From positions 1 to 64,000 of the forward strand of contig CAZFYX010000052.1 in NCBI GenBank assembly GCA_964523885.1: 64,000 nt of DNA, in the 5' to 3' direction. Both the position numbers and the translations under genes were made by a program. The stretch's first letter is position 1. Each line of letters begins with the position of its first letter. This DNA comes from SHXO01 sp964523885 (GTDB lineage: Bacteria > Pseudomonadota > Gammaproteobacteria > Burkholderiales > SHXO01). This document shows, piece after piece, positions 42,136 through 50,900 of this stretch. Below the pieces are notes generated by a model. The model was not told the DNA's origin and made no database searches. It saw only the letters and a program-made list of their open reading frames with translations.

Positions 42136-42792
42136 ATGTCCGCGATCCTGGCGATCTTCAACGACCTCGACCCCGCGGTCGAGGACCAGTACGAGACGTG
42201 GTACTGGCACGACCACCTGCCGCAGCGCTTCGGACTCTTCGCCCGGTTGCCCGCACGGCGTTACCGCCGCATCGCCGGCGAGGGGCGCGCCTACTTCACC
42301 TTCTACGAGGTGCCCGGGCTCGCCACCTTCGCCTCGCCGGAGTACCAGGCCACGCTGCGCGAGCCGACCGAGGGCACGCGGGCGATCATGCCGTACTTCC
42401 GCAACATGGTTCGCTCGCTCTGCGTCCCGGTGCTCGACCTCGGTTGCGGCACGGGGGGCGTGGCCGCGGCCCTGGCGCTCTCGCCGGACGAGACCACCGG
42501 CGCGGCCCTGCGCGATGCGCTGGCCCCCCAGTTCGAGCAGCTGGTCACCACGCCCGGGATCACGCGCTGCAGGCTCTGGCAGACCGACGTCGAGGCCACG
42601 CGTACGCCCAACCCCGAGAGCCGGCTGCGCGCAGGCGGGGATGCGCTCATCCCCTGGATCGCCGTGGTCGAAGGCATCGCGGTGAACCGCGTGGGTGATG
42701 CAGCGCGCAGGATTGCCGCACTTCCGGCCCTGGCCTCCGCGCGACCTCCGGCCTCGCCGCCCTGCTACACGCTGCTCAACGCCCTGCCCTGA
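42136..42792 (+). CDS. EthD-like dimeric alpha/beta-barrel protein
   Basis: The 218-residue protein starts AILAIFNDLDPAVEDQYETWYWHDHLPQR, the layout of ferredoxin-like dimeric barrels (EthD, antibiotic monooxygenase-like), and RRIAGEGRAYFTFYEVPGL follows as strands two and three. A second half with similar strand order suggests an internal duplication. The family includes EthD and many proteins without known activity. A DLGCGTGG stretch near residue 101 looks like a SAM motif but is not in a methyltransferase fold. The stop is 19 bases before the TPP enzyme start, so the two are an operon. Confidence 0.7.
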   Translation: MSAILAIFNDLDPAVEDQYETWYWHDHLPQRFGLFARLPARRYRRIAGEGRAYFTFYEVPGLATFASPEYQATLREPTEGTRAIMPYFRNMVRSLCVPVLDLGCGTGGVAAALALSPDETTGAALRDALAPQFEQLVTTPGITRCRLWQTDVEATRTPNPESRLRAGGDALIPWIAVVEGIAVNRVGDAARRIAALPALASARPPASPPCYTLLNALP

Positions 42793-42811
42793 CCTTCAGC
42801 CGAGGACGCCC

Positions 42812-44449
42812 ATGAAAGCCGCCCAGGTCATCGCCCGGATCCTCAAGCGCGAAGGCGTCGAATTCCTCATCGGCTACCCGGTCAACCCGATCATCGAGGC
42901 CGCAGCCGAAGTCGATATCCGCACCATCATGGTCCGCCAGGAGCGCACCGGCCTGCACATGGCCGACGCGGTCAGCCGCATGACTTCGGGCGATCGCATC
43001 GGCGTGTTCGCGATGCAGCACGGGCCCGGTGTGGAGAACTCCTTTGGCGGCGTGGCGCAGGCCTTCGGCGATTCGGTGCCGATCCTGGTGCTGCCCGGCG
43101 GCTATCCGCGACGGCTGCTCAACATCCCGCCCAACTTCAGCTCGCTGCTCAATTTCCAGCATGTGACGAAGTGGACCGAGCAGGTGGTCCTGACCGACCA
43201 GGTGCCGGCCGCGATGCGGCGCGCCTTCACCCAGGTGCGCAACGGCCGCCCGCGGCCGGTGCTGGTGGAGCTGCCCTTCGACCTGCTGCAGGACGAGGTG
43301 CCCGACGGGTGGAGCTATACGCCAGCGCCACGCCTGCGCACCGGCCCGGCCGCCGACGACGTCGCGCGGGTGGCGGCAGCATTGGTCGCAGCGCAACGGC
43401 CGGTGCTCTACGCCGGCCAGGGCGTGCACTATGCGCGCGCCTGGCCACGGTTGCGCGAGCTGGCCGAGCTGCTCGAGGCACCGGTCACCACCAGCCTGCA
43501 GGGCAAGAGCGCCTTCCCGGAAACGCATCCGCTTTCGCTCGGCTCGGGCGGCCGTGCGATCTCGAAGCAGCTGCACCACTTCCTGCAGAATGCCGACCTG
43601 ATCTTCGGCATCGGCTGCAGTTTCTCGATCACCAATTTCGGCGTGCCGATGCCGAGGGGCAAGCGCATCATCCACGCGACGCTCGATCCGGCCGACATCA
43701 ACAAGGACGTCGCGTGCGAGATGGCGCTGGCAGGCGATGCCGGTCTCACGCTCGACGCGCTGGTGACGGAAGTGCGGGATCGACTCGGCGGCAAGCCGCG
43801 CGGGCGTGCGGCCGGCGTCGCACAGGAGATCGCCCGGCACAAGCGCGAGTGGATGGCGCAGTGGATGCCGCGGCTCACGCAGGCCACCTCGCCGCTGTCG
43901 CCCTATCGGGTGATCCGGGATCTCCTGCACACGGTGGACGTCGCGAACACGGTGATCACGCATGACGCCGGCAGTCCGCGCGACCAGCTCTCGCCGTTCT
44001 GGGACACGGTCGCGCCGATGACGTATCTGGGCTGGGGCAAGACCACGCAGCTGGGCTACGGGCTGGGCCTGGCGATGGGCGCGAAGCTCGCGGCACCCGA
44101 CAAGCTGTGCATCAACCTGTGGGGCGACGCCGCGATCGGCTTCACCGGCATGGACTTCGAGACCGCGGTGCGCGAGCGCATCCCGATCCTGTCGGTGCTG
44201 CTGAACAACTTCTCGATGGCGATCGAGCTGAAGGTGATGAAAGTGGCCACGGAGAAATACCGCTCCACCGACATCAGCGGCAACTACGCCGATTTCGCCA
44301 GGGCGCTCGGCGGGTATGGGGAACGCGTGACCGAGGCGGACCAGATCGTCCCGGCGATCAAGCGCGCGATCCGGCAGACCCAGGAAGGCACCCCGGCCCT
44401 GCTCGAGTTCATCACCGAGCAGGCGGAGGATTTCTCGCTGTTCGGTTGA
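42812..44449 (+). CDS. thiamine-diphosphate-dependent enzyme of the acetolactate synthase type
   Basis: The 545-residue enzyme has the three TPP-enzyme domains: an N-terminal pyrimidine-binding domain with the conserved Glu in VRQERTGLHMADAV, a central domain, and a C-terminal pyrophosphate-binding domain with GDAAIGFTGMDFETAV and, about 26 residues after the GD, LLNN. These motifs show intact cofactor binding. Members decarboxylate or ligate 2-oxo acids; sulfoacetaldehyde acetyltransferase, oxalyl-CoA decarboxylase, benzoylformate decarboxylase and acetolactate synthase share this layout, and I cannot choose among them. GAGGA precedes the ATG at 42812. It follows the EthD-like gene closely, so that protein may handle the same substrate. 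Confidence 0.88.
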   Translation: MKAAQVIARILKREGVEFLIGYPVNPIIEAAAEVDIRTIMVRQERTGLHMADAVSRMTSGDRIGVFAMQHGPGVENSFGGVAQAFGDSVPILVLPGGYPRRLLNIPPNFSSLLNFQHVTKWTEQVVLTDQVPAAMRRAFTQVRNGRPRPVLVELPFDLLQDEVPDGWSYTPAPRLRTGPAADDVARVAAALVAAQRPVLYAGQGVHYARAWPRLRELAELLEAPVTTSLQGKSAFPETHPLSLGSGGRAISKQLHHFLQNADLIFGIGCSFSITNFGVPMPRGKRIIHATLDPADINKDVACEMALAGDAGLTLDALVTEVRDRLGGKPRGRAAGVAQEIARHKREWMAQWMPRLTQATSPLSPYRVIRDLLHTVDVANTVITHDAGSPRDQLSPFWDTVAPMTYLGWGKTTQLGYGLGLAMGAKLAAPDKLCINLWGDAAIGFTGMDFETAVRERIPILSVLLNNFSMAIELKVMKVATEKYRSTDISGNYADFARALGGYGERVTEADQIVPAIKRAIRQTQEGTPALLEFITEQAEDFSLFG

Positions 44450-44461
44450 GCGGCGAGCCGG

Positions 44462-45994
44462 TCAGGCTGCGATGCCGAGCTGACGCAGCCAGGGCTGCAT
44501 CTCGCGCTGGAAATGGCCGATGCGCTCATCGAGCATCGCGCGCACCTCATCGTTCGACTCGACCGGACGGCCGTCCCTGGTCAGCTTGTGGCCGCCGAGC
44601 CGCATGCGCTGGCGCAGCCACGTCAGCGTATCGCCGCCCTTCGGGGCATCCAGCAGGATGCGGTCGATCGGGCTCAAGCCGATTCCGGACCCGAGCACCG
44701 GTGAGGCGAGCGCAACGGGCCCGGGGGTGGAGAGCGCCCGGGCCAGGGTGGCGTGATTGAAGCGCGCGCTAGCACTGCTCCGGGCTTCCTCCCCGGCCGC
44801 CGGCAGCGCCGGCAGGATGTTGCCGAGCGCCGCCATGGCGAACACGGCTTGTCGTGCGCGCCCGCGATCGCCCTGCGCGACCTCGTCCATTCCGGCCAGC
44901 TGATCGAACGTCAGCGGCCCCCGGGCCAGCGCGTCCAGAAGCGGCCCGTACACGGCCTCGTGCATCGCAATCTCCCCGGCCGGGGTGGTGATGCTCATGC
45001 GGCATCCCCTGCGCGGCCGCGCCAGCGCGAAGCGGGTATGGCCGAGCCGGCGCTCCAGCTCGGTCCCGTCGCAACGCGGCGCGCCGCGCGAGAAGACATC
45101 GCGGCGGAACGATTGGTTGCGGGCGTAGTCCTTGAGCGTCTCGGCCGCCACGCGCTCGCCCATCTCGGCGACGATCTGCTGCATGGCGGGGCCGAGAACC
45201 AGCTGGTCGAAGTTGTCGGCCAGCGCTGCGGAGCCGACGAACGTCAGCTTCGCCGCCGCGACCTGTGCAGCCACGTCGGCGTGATAGAACAGCGACCAGT
45301 TGCCGTTGAAATACTCGTGCGCCACGTAGCGCGGATCCTGCCGCGCCAGTGACTGCAGGCGGCCGCGTGCAAGCGGGCTGAGCCGGAAGTAGTCGGCACC
45401 GGCGGCGTCGAGCCGCCCCGCGAACTCCAGCGCACGCGCCACGCGCTCGTTGAACGCGCCGCCGAGCCGCTCAGCCTGGTCACGCAACAGCCGCTGGAGC
45501 GGCGCGGCCTGTGCCATGCCGGGCAGGCAGTTGTAGCTGATGTAGGCGAGGCCGCCCGGCTTGAGCCGTCGACGGATCAGTTCGAGGATGTGGCCCCGGT
45601 TCTCGTCGTTGATCCACGAGTACACGCCGTGGAGCGTGATGATGTCGGCCTCGGGCAGCTCGACCTCGAGCAGTTCCGCGAAGCTCTTCTCCAGGAACGT
45701 GACGTTGCCGACCTGCGCTTCCTGCGCGAGGCGGCGGGCGTTGAGCACGTGCGTGGGGTTGAAGTCGACGCCGAAGAAGTTGCCCAGCGGGTTGGCCGCA
45801 GCCAGCAGCGTGGTGGAGTAGCCCTGGCCGCAGCCGAGCTCGACGTAGGTGAACGGCCGGTCCAGCTCCACCGACTGCACGCCGCCGAGCACCGTGACGA
45901 ACCGCAGCAGGGCCGGCGTCAGCTCGCGATAGAAGCCGGCGGTGTAGTCGACGTCGACGACATAGCCGTCGGCCCAGGCTTGCGGTGACAGCAC
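44462..45994 (-). CDS. SAM-dependent methyltransferase with a C-terminal methyltransferase-regulatory domain
   Basis: The 510-residue protein has an N-terminal class I methyltransferase domain with motif I VELGCGQG (residues 51-58) and later motifs FFGVDFNPTHVLNARR and ADIITLHGVYSWI. The region from about residue 215 matches the layout of the MethyTransf_Reg type, as in rickettsial protein-lysine methyltransferases PKMT1/2: LARQDPRYVAHEYFNGNW and a helical C-terminal domain. The start is a GTG at 45992-45994, 9 bases after the stop of the giant RTX/Hcp gene, so both are cotranscribed. The natural hypothesis is that it modifies lysines of that protein before export; this is inference. Confidence 0.82.
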   Translation of the reverse strand: MLSPQAWADGYVVDVDYTAGFYRELTPALLRFVTVLGGVQSVELDRPFTYVELGCGQGYSTTLLAAANPLGNFFGVDFNPTHVLNARRLAQEAQVGNVTFLEKSFAELLEVELPEADIITLHGVYSWINDENRGHILELIRRRLKPGGLAYISYNCLPGMAQAAPLQRLLRDQAERLGGAFNERVARALEFAGRLDAAGADYFRLSPLARGRLQSLARQDPRYVAHEYFNGNWSLFYHADVAAQVAAAKLTFVGSAALADNFDQLVLGPAMQQIVAEMGERVAAETLKDYARNQSFRRDVFSRGAPRCDGTELERRLGHTRFALARPRRGCRMSITTPAGEIAMHEAVYGPLLDALARGPLTFDQLAGMDEVAQGDRGRARQAVFAMAALGNILPALPAAGEEARSSASARFNHATLARALSTPGPVALASPVLGSGIGLSPIDRILLDAPKGGDTLTWLRQRMRLGGHKLTRDGRPVESNDEVRAMLDERIGHFQREMQPWLRQLGIAA

Positions 45995-46003
45995 GCGTCC
46001 CCG

Positions 46004-46999
46004 CTAGAGCAGGAAGTCGACGTCGCCATGCGGCAGGCCGTCGGTCCAGGTCTTGTTGGCGGCGAAGTCCCAGCCCGCGACGCTTCCGTCGCCGGCACCA
46101 CCCTTGGCATCGTATTCCACATGCCCGTGAGCGAAGCGCGTGTAGTCGAAGCTCAGCGTCTGCGCCGTGCTGCCGCCCCAGCCCTGCTCGATCAGCTGGG
46201 TCAGCATGACGTCGTCGAACTTGTACTCGTCCACCAGCTGTGCCTTGCCGTCCCCGCCGCCGCGGTAGACCTCGATCTCGACGCTGTCCAGATGCTTGCC
46301 CGCCAGCAGGTCGCCGCTCAGTTCCACCAGTGTGCTGCTGGTGCCGAGCTGCAACGTGACCGGTGAGGGCGTCACCTCGCCGGCCGAGCCGCCGCCACCG
46401 CTGATCCCGGTGTCCTGCGGGCTGCTCAGCGACAGCGACACCGAGTCCAGCCGCAGCCACCCATCGGCGCCGGAGAACTTGACGTAGTAGTCCAGGTCGG
46501 TCTGGATGTCCAGCCCGTCGGCCACCTTGCCTGTGAAATCGGCCGTCGGCGGCTCGCTCCACGAGGCGTTCTTGGTGAAGTCGAAGCCCTGCGCGGTCCT
46601 GCTCTCGACCGCGCCCTTCTCGTCGTAGACCACGTAGCCGTGGCTGAAGCGGCCGAAGTCGAAGCTGACCATGTTGCTCGTGGCACCGGCGCTGCCGTAG
46701 GTGGACAGGCCGGTGATGAACGCCTGCTCGAAGCGGTACTCTTCCACCAGGCTCGCCTTGCCTTCGCCCGCGCGGTAGAGCTCCAGCTCGATGCCGTCCA
46801 CGTGCTTGCCCGTGCCCACCAGCGTGAGGAGATCCACCATTTCGTTGCTGGAACCGAGTTGCAGCAGCACGTCGTCGGCCGAGGGCTTGCCCGCTACGGT
46901 GCCGCTGCCGGAGGACTGCGCGGCGGTCTGGAACAGCCCGACGTCGAAGCCTTCCAGGCGCAGCCACTCGCCGGCGTCACCGATCCGGACGTAGGCGTC
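46004..46999 (-). repeat. third A-B Hcp-like repeat unit
   Basis: This unit encodes Hcp-like domains 5 (from 46999) and 6 (from 46492). Domain 5 resembles domains 1 and 3; domain 6 resembles 2 and 4. Confidence 0.85.
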
Positions 47000-49900
47000 C
47001 AGCATGGTGTCCGCCGCCAGCTGGTCGGTGACGGGTCCCGTGCTCGCATCCGGCGAGGGCAGTCCGTCGGTCCAGGTCTTGTTGGCCGCAAAGTCCCATC
47101 CCGCCACGCTGACATCCCCCTTGCCACCCTTGGCATCGTACTCGACGTGCCCGTAGGCGTACCGGGCGAAGTCGAAGCTGAGCGCCTGGCTGGTGGTCCC
47201 GCCGCCTCCCTGTTCCCCAAGGGCGGTCAGTAGAACGGTATCAAACTTGTACTCGTCGACCAGCTGTGCCTTGCCGTCCCCGCCGCTGCGGTAGGCCTCG
47301 ACCTCCACGCCTTCCAGGTGCTTGCCCGTCAGCAGCAGGCCGGTCAGGTCCACCAGCGTGCTGCTGTTGCCGAGCGTCAGCGTCACCGGCGCGGCGTCGA
47401 CCTTGCCGGCGCCTGCACCGCCGCCGATGGAGAGCTCCTGCGGATTGCTGAACGACAGGGACAGCGAATCCAGGTGGAGCCAGCCGTCGCTGCCGGAGAA
47501 CCGCACGTAGTAGTCCAGGTCGGTCTGCACCGCCAACCCCTCGCCCACCTTGCCGTCGAAGTCCGCGACCGGCGCCTGGGAGACCGACTTGCTGTCACTG
47601 AAGTCGAAGCCCCAGTCGATGCTGTCGAAGGTCCCGGCCTTGGTCTCGGTGACGTAGCCATGACCCAGGCTCTGGAAGGCGAAGCTCACCGTGTTGCCGG
47701 TGGCGCCCGGACTGCCGGAGGTGGACAGTCCGGTGATCTGTGCCTGCTCGAAGCGGTACTCCTCCACCAGCTCGGCCTTGCCGTCGCCGGGGCGGTACAG
47801 CTCGATCTCGATGCCATCGACGTGCTTGCCCGTACTCACCAGGGTGAGCAGATCCACCACCTGGCTGCCGGAGCCCAGCTGCAGGACCACGTCGGATGCG
47901 GCAGGCTTGCCCGCGCCCGCACCGCCGCCGATGCCGAGGGTCGCGCTGTTCGACAGCTGGACGTCGAAGCCCTCCAGCGCGAGCCACTCCGCGCCATCGC
48001 CGATGCGGACGTAGGCATCCAGCGGTGTGCCTGGTGGCAGGTCGGTGGTGGGCAGCTCGGCGACCGCATCCGGAGCCGGATTGCCATCCGTCCAGGTCTT
48101 GCCCGCCTCGAAGTCGAATCCCGATACGCTCACATCACCCTTGGCGCCCTTCGCGTCGTACTCGACATGTCCATGCGCGTAGCGCACGAACTCGAAGCCC
48201 AGGTGGTTCACGGTGCTCGCACCGCTGCCGTGCTCGCTCCAGGACGTGACCTGGACCTCGTCGAACTTGTACTCGTCGACCAGTTGCCCCTTGCCGTCGC
48301 CGACGCTGCGATAGGCCTCGATCTCCACGCCTTCCAGGTGCTTGCCCGACACCAGGTACTTGCCCAGATCGACCAGCGTGCTGCTGTTCCCCAGTGAAAG
48401 CGTCACCGGCGCCGCATCCGGCTTGCCCGCCGACGCGCCGCCTGACCCCAACGTGCTCTGCGGATTCGTGAACGACATCGACAGCGAGTCCAGGCCGAGC
48501 CATTCCCCGCTGCTGGAGAACTTCACGTAGTAGTCGAGCTCGGTCGACGTCCCCAGCTGCTCCCCTACCTTGCCGTCGAAATCCGCCTGCGCCGCCTGGC
48601 TCCACGACTTGCCGTGCTCGAAGTCCCAGCCCTCGGCGACCTTGGCGTCGACCGCGCCCTTCTCGTCGTAGCTCACGAAGCCGTGGCTGAAGCGATCGAA
48701 GTCGAAGCTGACGGTGTTGCTCGTCGCGGACGAGCTTGCGCCGGTGGACAGGCCGGTGATCTGCACGCCCTCGAAGCGGTACTCCTCCAGCAGGCTCGCC
48801 TTGGAGCCGCCGCCGCGATAGCCTTCGATCTCGATGCCGTCCACGTGCTTGCCCGAACCCAGCAGGTCGAACAGCTCGACCACCTGGCTGCTCGAGCCCA
48901 GGCTCAGATGCACGTCCTCCGCCGACGACTTCCCGACTCCGGCACCTCCGCCCTTGATCAGCGAGCCTTGGTGCAGCAGCTGCAGGTCGAGCCCCGTCAG
49001 CTGGAGCCACTCGCCCGCATCGCCGATCCGGACGTAGTAATCCACGCTGACTTCGGGCGAGAGGCTGGGCAGGATCTGGTTGCCGCTGGCCGCCTGGGGT
49101 TCGTCCAGGCCGGCCACGGTCACGCTGACGGTGCCGGTGGCAGTTCCGCCGTGGCCGTCCGAGATCGTGTATTCGAAGCTGTCGATCGTGCTCGCGCCGC
49201 TGCCCAGTGCCTGCAGCGTCGCCGCACCGCGCGGGTCATAGGCGAAGTGCCCTTCGGCGTCCAGGGTCACGCTGGCCCCCAGCGCCGTCGTGATCGTGCC
49301 GACCGATGTGACCAGCAGCGCGTCACCCTCGACATCGTGGTCGGCGCCCCCGTTGTCGCCGTTCAGCACGTTGCCGGTGACCGGGGTGTCTTCGTCCGTC
49401 GTCGCGGCGTCGTCTTCCGCCACCGGAGGATCATTTACGCCCGTGACCGTCAGCGCCACGGTCGCCGTCGACGAGGCACCGCCCAGGTCCGTTATCGTGT
49501 AGTTGAAGCTGTCCGATGCGGTCTCGCCTTGCGCGAGATGATCGAAGCGCCCGCGCGCGTCGTACGTGAAGCTGCCGTCCGCCGCCACGGTGACCGCCGC
49601 GCCCTGGGCGCTGATCGCGTCGAACGCCGATACCGTCAGCACGTCGAGGTGATCGGGGTCGTGATCGTTCGACAGCAGCGCCGGCGCAGGCAGGGACAGC
49701 ACGTTGTCCTCGTCGACGGAGGCCTCATCGCCGGCAGCAACCGGCGCCGCATTGACCAGCACGACGGACAGCACCTCGAAGTCGCGCGCCTCGAGGTCGA
49801 ACGCAGTGAAGTGGAATGCGGCCCCGTGGTCACGCTGCGGTGCTGCATGGGTGGCCAGGAACGTGCGGAATGCCGCGATGTCCCGCTGGACTGCGGGCAG

Positions 49901-50695
49901 GTAGAACTCGCCGTAGGTCAGCGTGAGCGCCAGGGTGTCGGTGCCGGTACCGCCATCGTACTGGTCGCGGGTCCCGAGGTCGACAAAGTCCGGGCCCAGG
50001 TTCTCGGCATAGTTGTAGGCGAGAAGGTCGTTGCCCATCCCGCCGAAAACGCGGTCGTCGCCTGCCCCGCCGTCCAGGTAATCATCGGACCCGGGTCGCT
50101 GCGCATGTGCCGGACCGCGGAATGCCGGAACACAGAACCAGTCGTCGCCCGACAGGACGTCGTCGCCGGCACCGCCGAGGAGGCGGTCATCGCCCGCTCC
50201 GCCGGTGAGCAGGTCGTTGCCCGCTCCGCCGTCCAGGCGATCGTCCCCCTTGCCGCCGTCCAGGCGGTCGTCGCCCGCCCCGCCGGACAGTGCGTCGGCA
50301 CCGTCACCACCAGCCAGGCGATCGTTGCCCGCGCCGCCGTCGAGCGAGTCGTCGCCCTGCCCGCCATCGAGACCGTCGTTGCCCTCGCCTCCCAGCAGCG
50401 TGTCGTCGCCGGCACCGCCGTCCAGGTAATCGTTGCCGGCGCCGCCGTCGAGCAGGTCGTCGCCATGGCCGCCGCGGAGATGATCCTTGCCGCCCCCGCC
50501 GGAGATGACGTCGTCGCCCTTGCCGCCGTTGAGATGATCCGCGCGCTCAGTGCCGATCAGCACGTCGTCGTCCGGGGTTGCGCGCAACGGATCCCAGGGA
50601 TGACCGCCGGGTGGGTCCTTGTGCTTGTCGTGCTGCGCGGTCTGCTGCTGGAGCAGGTTGGTCCGGCCCGTGCCGTGCTTGTCGGCTGCGCCCAT
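46004..50695 (-). CDS. RTX - cadherin-like - six-fold Hcp-like repeat giant exported protein
   Basis: The 1563-residue protein has no N-terminal signal. Residues about 41-230 hold some 16 RTX nonapeptides (GGxGxDxLx) that bind calcium. Residues about 330-545 hold two cadherin-like/VCBS domains (NAAPVAAGDEASVDEDNVL; VNDPPVAEDDAATTDEDTP). Then come six domains of about 170 residues starting at 552, 721, 893, 1061, 1233 and 1402. Each has the Hcp (DUF796) pattern: DYYVRIGDAGEWL, GKH(V/L)xGIEIExYR, EEYRFExVQITGLS, and GWDFxxxKxW at the end. They alternate as three A-B pairs. The C terminus DFLL is the acidic-plus-hydrophobic end seen in some type I secretion substrates. GGGGGAG precedes the ATG. 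No T1SS or T6SS gene is in the window. Confidence 0.9.
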   Translation of the reverse strand: MGAADKHGTGRTNLLQQQTAQHDKHKDPPGGHPWDPLRATPDDDVLIGTERADHLNGGKGDDVISGGGGKDHLRGGHGDDLLDGGAGNDYLDGGAGDDTLLGGEGNDGLDGGQGDDSLDGGAGNDRLAGGDGADALSGGAGDDRLDGGKGDDRLDGGAGNDLLTGGAGDDRLLGGAGDDVLSGDDWFCVPAFRGPAHAQRPGSDDYLDGGAGDDRVFGGMGNDLLAYNYAENLGPDFVDLGTRDQYDGGTGTDTLALTLTYGEFYLPAVQRDIAAFRTFLATHAAPQRDHGAAFHFTAFDLEARDFEVLSVVLVNAAPVAAGDEASVDEDNVLSLPAPALLSNDHDPDHLDVLTVSAFDAISAQGAAVTVAADGSFTYDARGRFDHLAQGETASDSFNYTITDLGGASSTATVALTVTGVNDPPVAEDDAATTDEDTPVTGNVLNGDNGGADHDVEGDALLVTSVGTITTALGASVTLDAEGHFAYDPRGAATLQALGSGASTIDSFEYTISDGHGGTATGTVSVTVAGLDEPQAASGNQILPSLSPEVSVDYYVRIGDAGEWLQLTGLDLQLLHQGSLIKGGGAGVGKSSAEDVHLSLGSSSQVVELFDLLGSGKHVDGIEIEGYRGGGSKASLLEEYRFEGVQITGLSTGASSSATSNTVSFDFDRFSHGFVSYDEKGAVDAKVAEGWDFEHGKSWSQAAQADFDGKVGEQLGTSTELDYYVKFSSSGEWLGLDSLSMSFTNPQSTLGSGGASAGKPDAAPVTLSLGNSSTLVDLGKYLVSGKHLEGVEIEAYRSVGDGKGQLVDEYKFDEVQVTSWSEHGSGASTVNHLGFEFVRYAHGHVEYDAKGAKGDVSVSGFDFEAGKTWTDGNPAPDAVAELPTTDLPPGTPLDAYVRIGDGAEWLALEGFDVQLSNSATLGIGGGAGAGKPAASDVVLQLGSGSQVVDLLTLVSTGKHVDGIEIELYRPGDGKAELVEEYRFEQAQITGLSTSGSPGATGNTVSFAFQSLGHGYVTETKAGTFDSIDWGFDFSDSKSVSQAPVADFDGKVGEGLAVQTDLDYYVRFSGSDGWLHLDSLSLSFSNPQELSIGGGAGAGKVDAAPVTLTLGNSSTLVDLTGLLLTGKHLEGVEVEAYRSGGDGKAQLVDEYKFDTVLLTALGEQGGGGTTSQALSFDFARYAYGHVEYDAKGGKGDVSVAGWDFAANKTWTDGLPSPDASTGPVTDQLAADTMLDAYVRIGDAGEWLRLEGFDVGLFQTAAQSSGSGTVAGKPSADDVLLQLGSSNEMVDLLTLVGTGKHVDGIELELYRAGEGKASLVEEYRFEQAFITGLSTYGSAGATSNMVSFDFGRFSHGYVVYDEKGAVESRTAQGFDFTKNASWSEPPTADFTGKVADGLDIQTDLDYYVKFSGADGWLRLDSVSLSLSSPQDTGISGGGGSAGEVTPSPVTLQLGTSSTLVELSGDLLAGKHLDSVEIEVYRGGGDGKAQLVDEYKFDDVMLTQLIEQGWGGSTAQTLSFDYTRFAHGHVEYDAKGGAGDGSVAGWDFAANKTWTDGLPHGDVDFLL
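47000..48019 (-). repeat. second A-B Hcp-like repeat unit
   Basis: This unit encodes domains 3 (from 48019) and 4 (from 47515). Its length, 1020 bases, equals that of the first unit within 3 bases. Confidence 0.85.
48020..49042 (-). repeat. first A-B Hcp-like repeat unit
   Basis: This unit encodes domains 1 (from 49042) and 2 (from 48535). Pairwise duplication of an A-B dimer best explains the alternating similarity. Confidence 0.85.
50010..50575 (-). repeat. RTX nonapeptide repeat tract
   Basis: About 16-18 tandem 27-base units encode Gly/Asp-rich calcium-binding nonapeptides, interrupted once by a short non-repeat stretch around 50070-50140. Confidence 0.9.
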
Positions 50696-50900
50696 CGGTA
50701 CTCCCCCTGAGGTCTGGCTGGCGGCTGGCGTCGGTCTGCTCTGCGCCGGCCCATTGGCTGTATCGGCAGGAGAGCACCGATATTTGATGAATTATGCAAA
50801 CCCTGCGGCGGGCGCCGCACGCAATGTCAATGCAATGTCGCAGGGGGCGGCCGTGCGCCCGGGACGGTGCGGACACCCGGCGCCTGCAGCCTCGCGGCCG

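Noticed and set aside
42430..42460. SAM-binding-like DLGCGTGG in the EthD-like gene
   Set aside because: The surrounding protein is a ferredoxin-like barrel with no other methyltransferase motif, so the match is probably chance.
46004..49042. Hcp-like domains as evidence of a type VI secretion system here
   Set aside because: No Tss genes are present, and the domains are fused to RTX repeats in a protein without T6SS layout.
46004..50575. CRISPR-like repetition
   Set aside because: The repeats are protein-coding, in frame and diverged at codon level, with no spacer structure.
48614..50710. A 698-codon plus-strand frame opposite the RTX gene
   Set aside because: Its Val/Arg/Ala repeats are simply the complement of the RTX and Hcp-like repeats.
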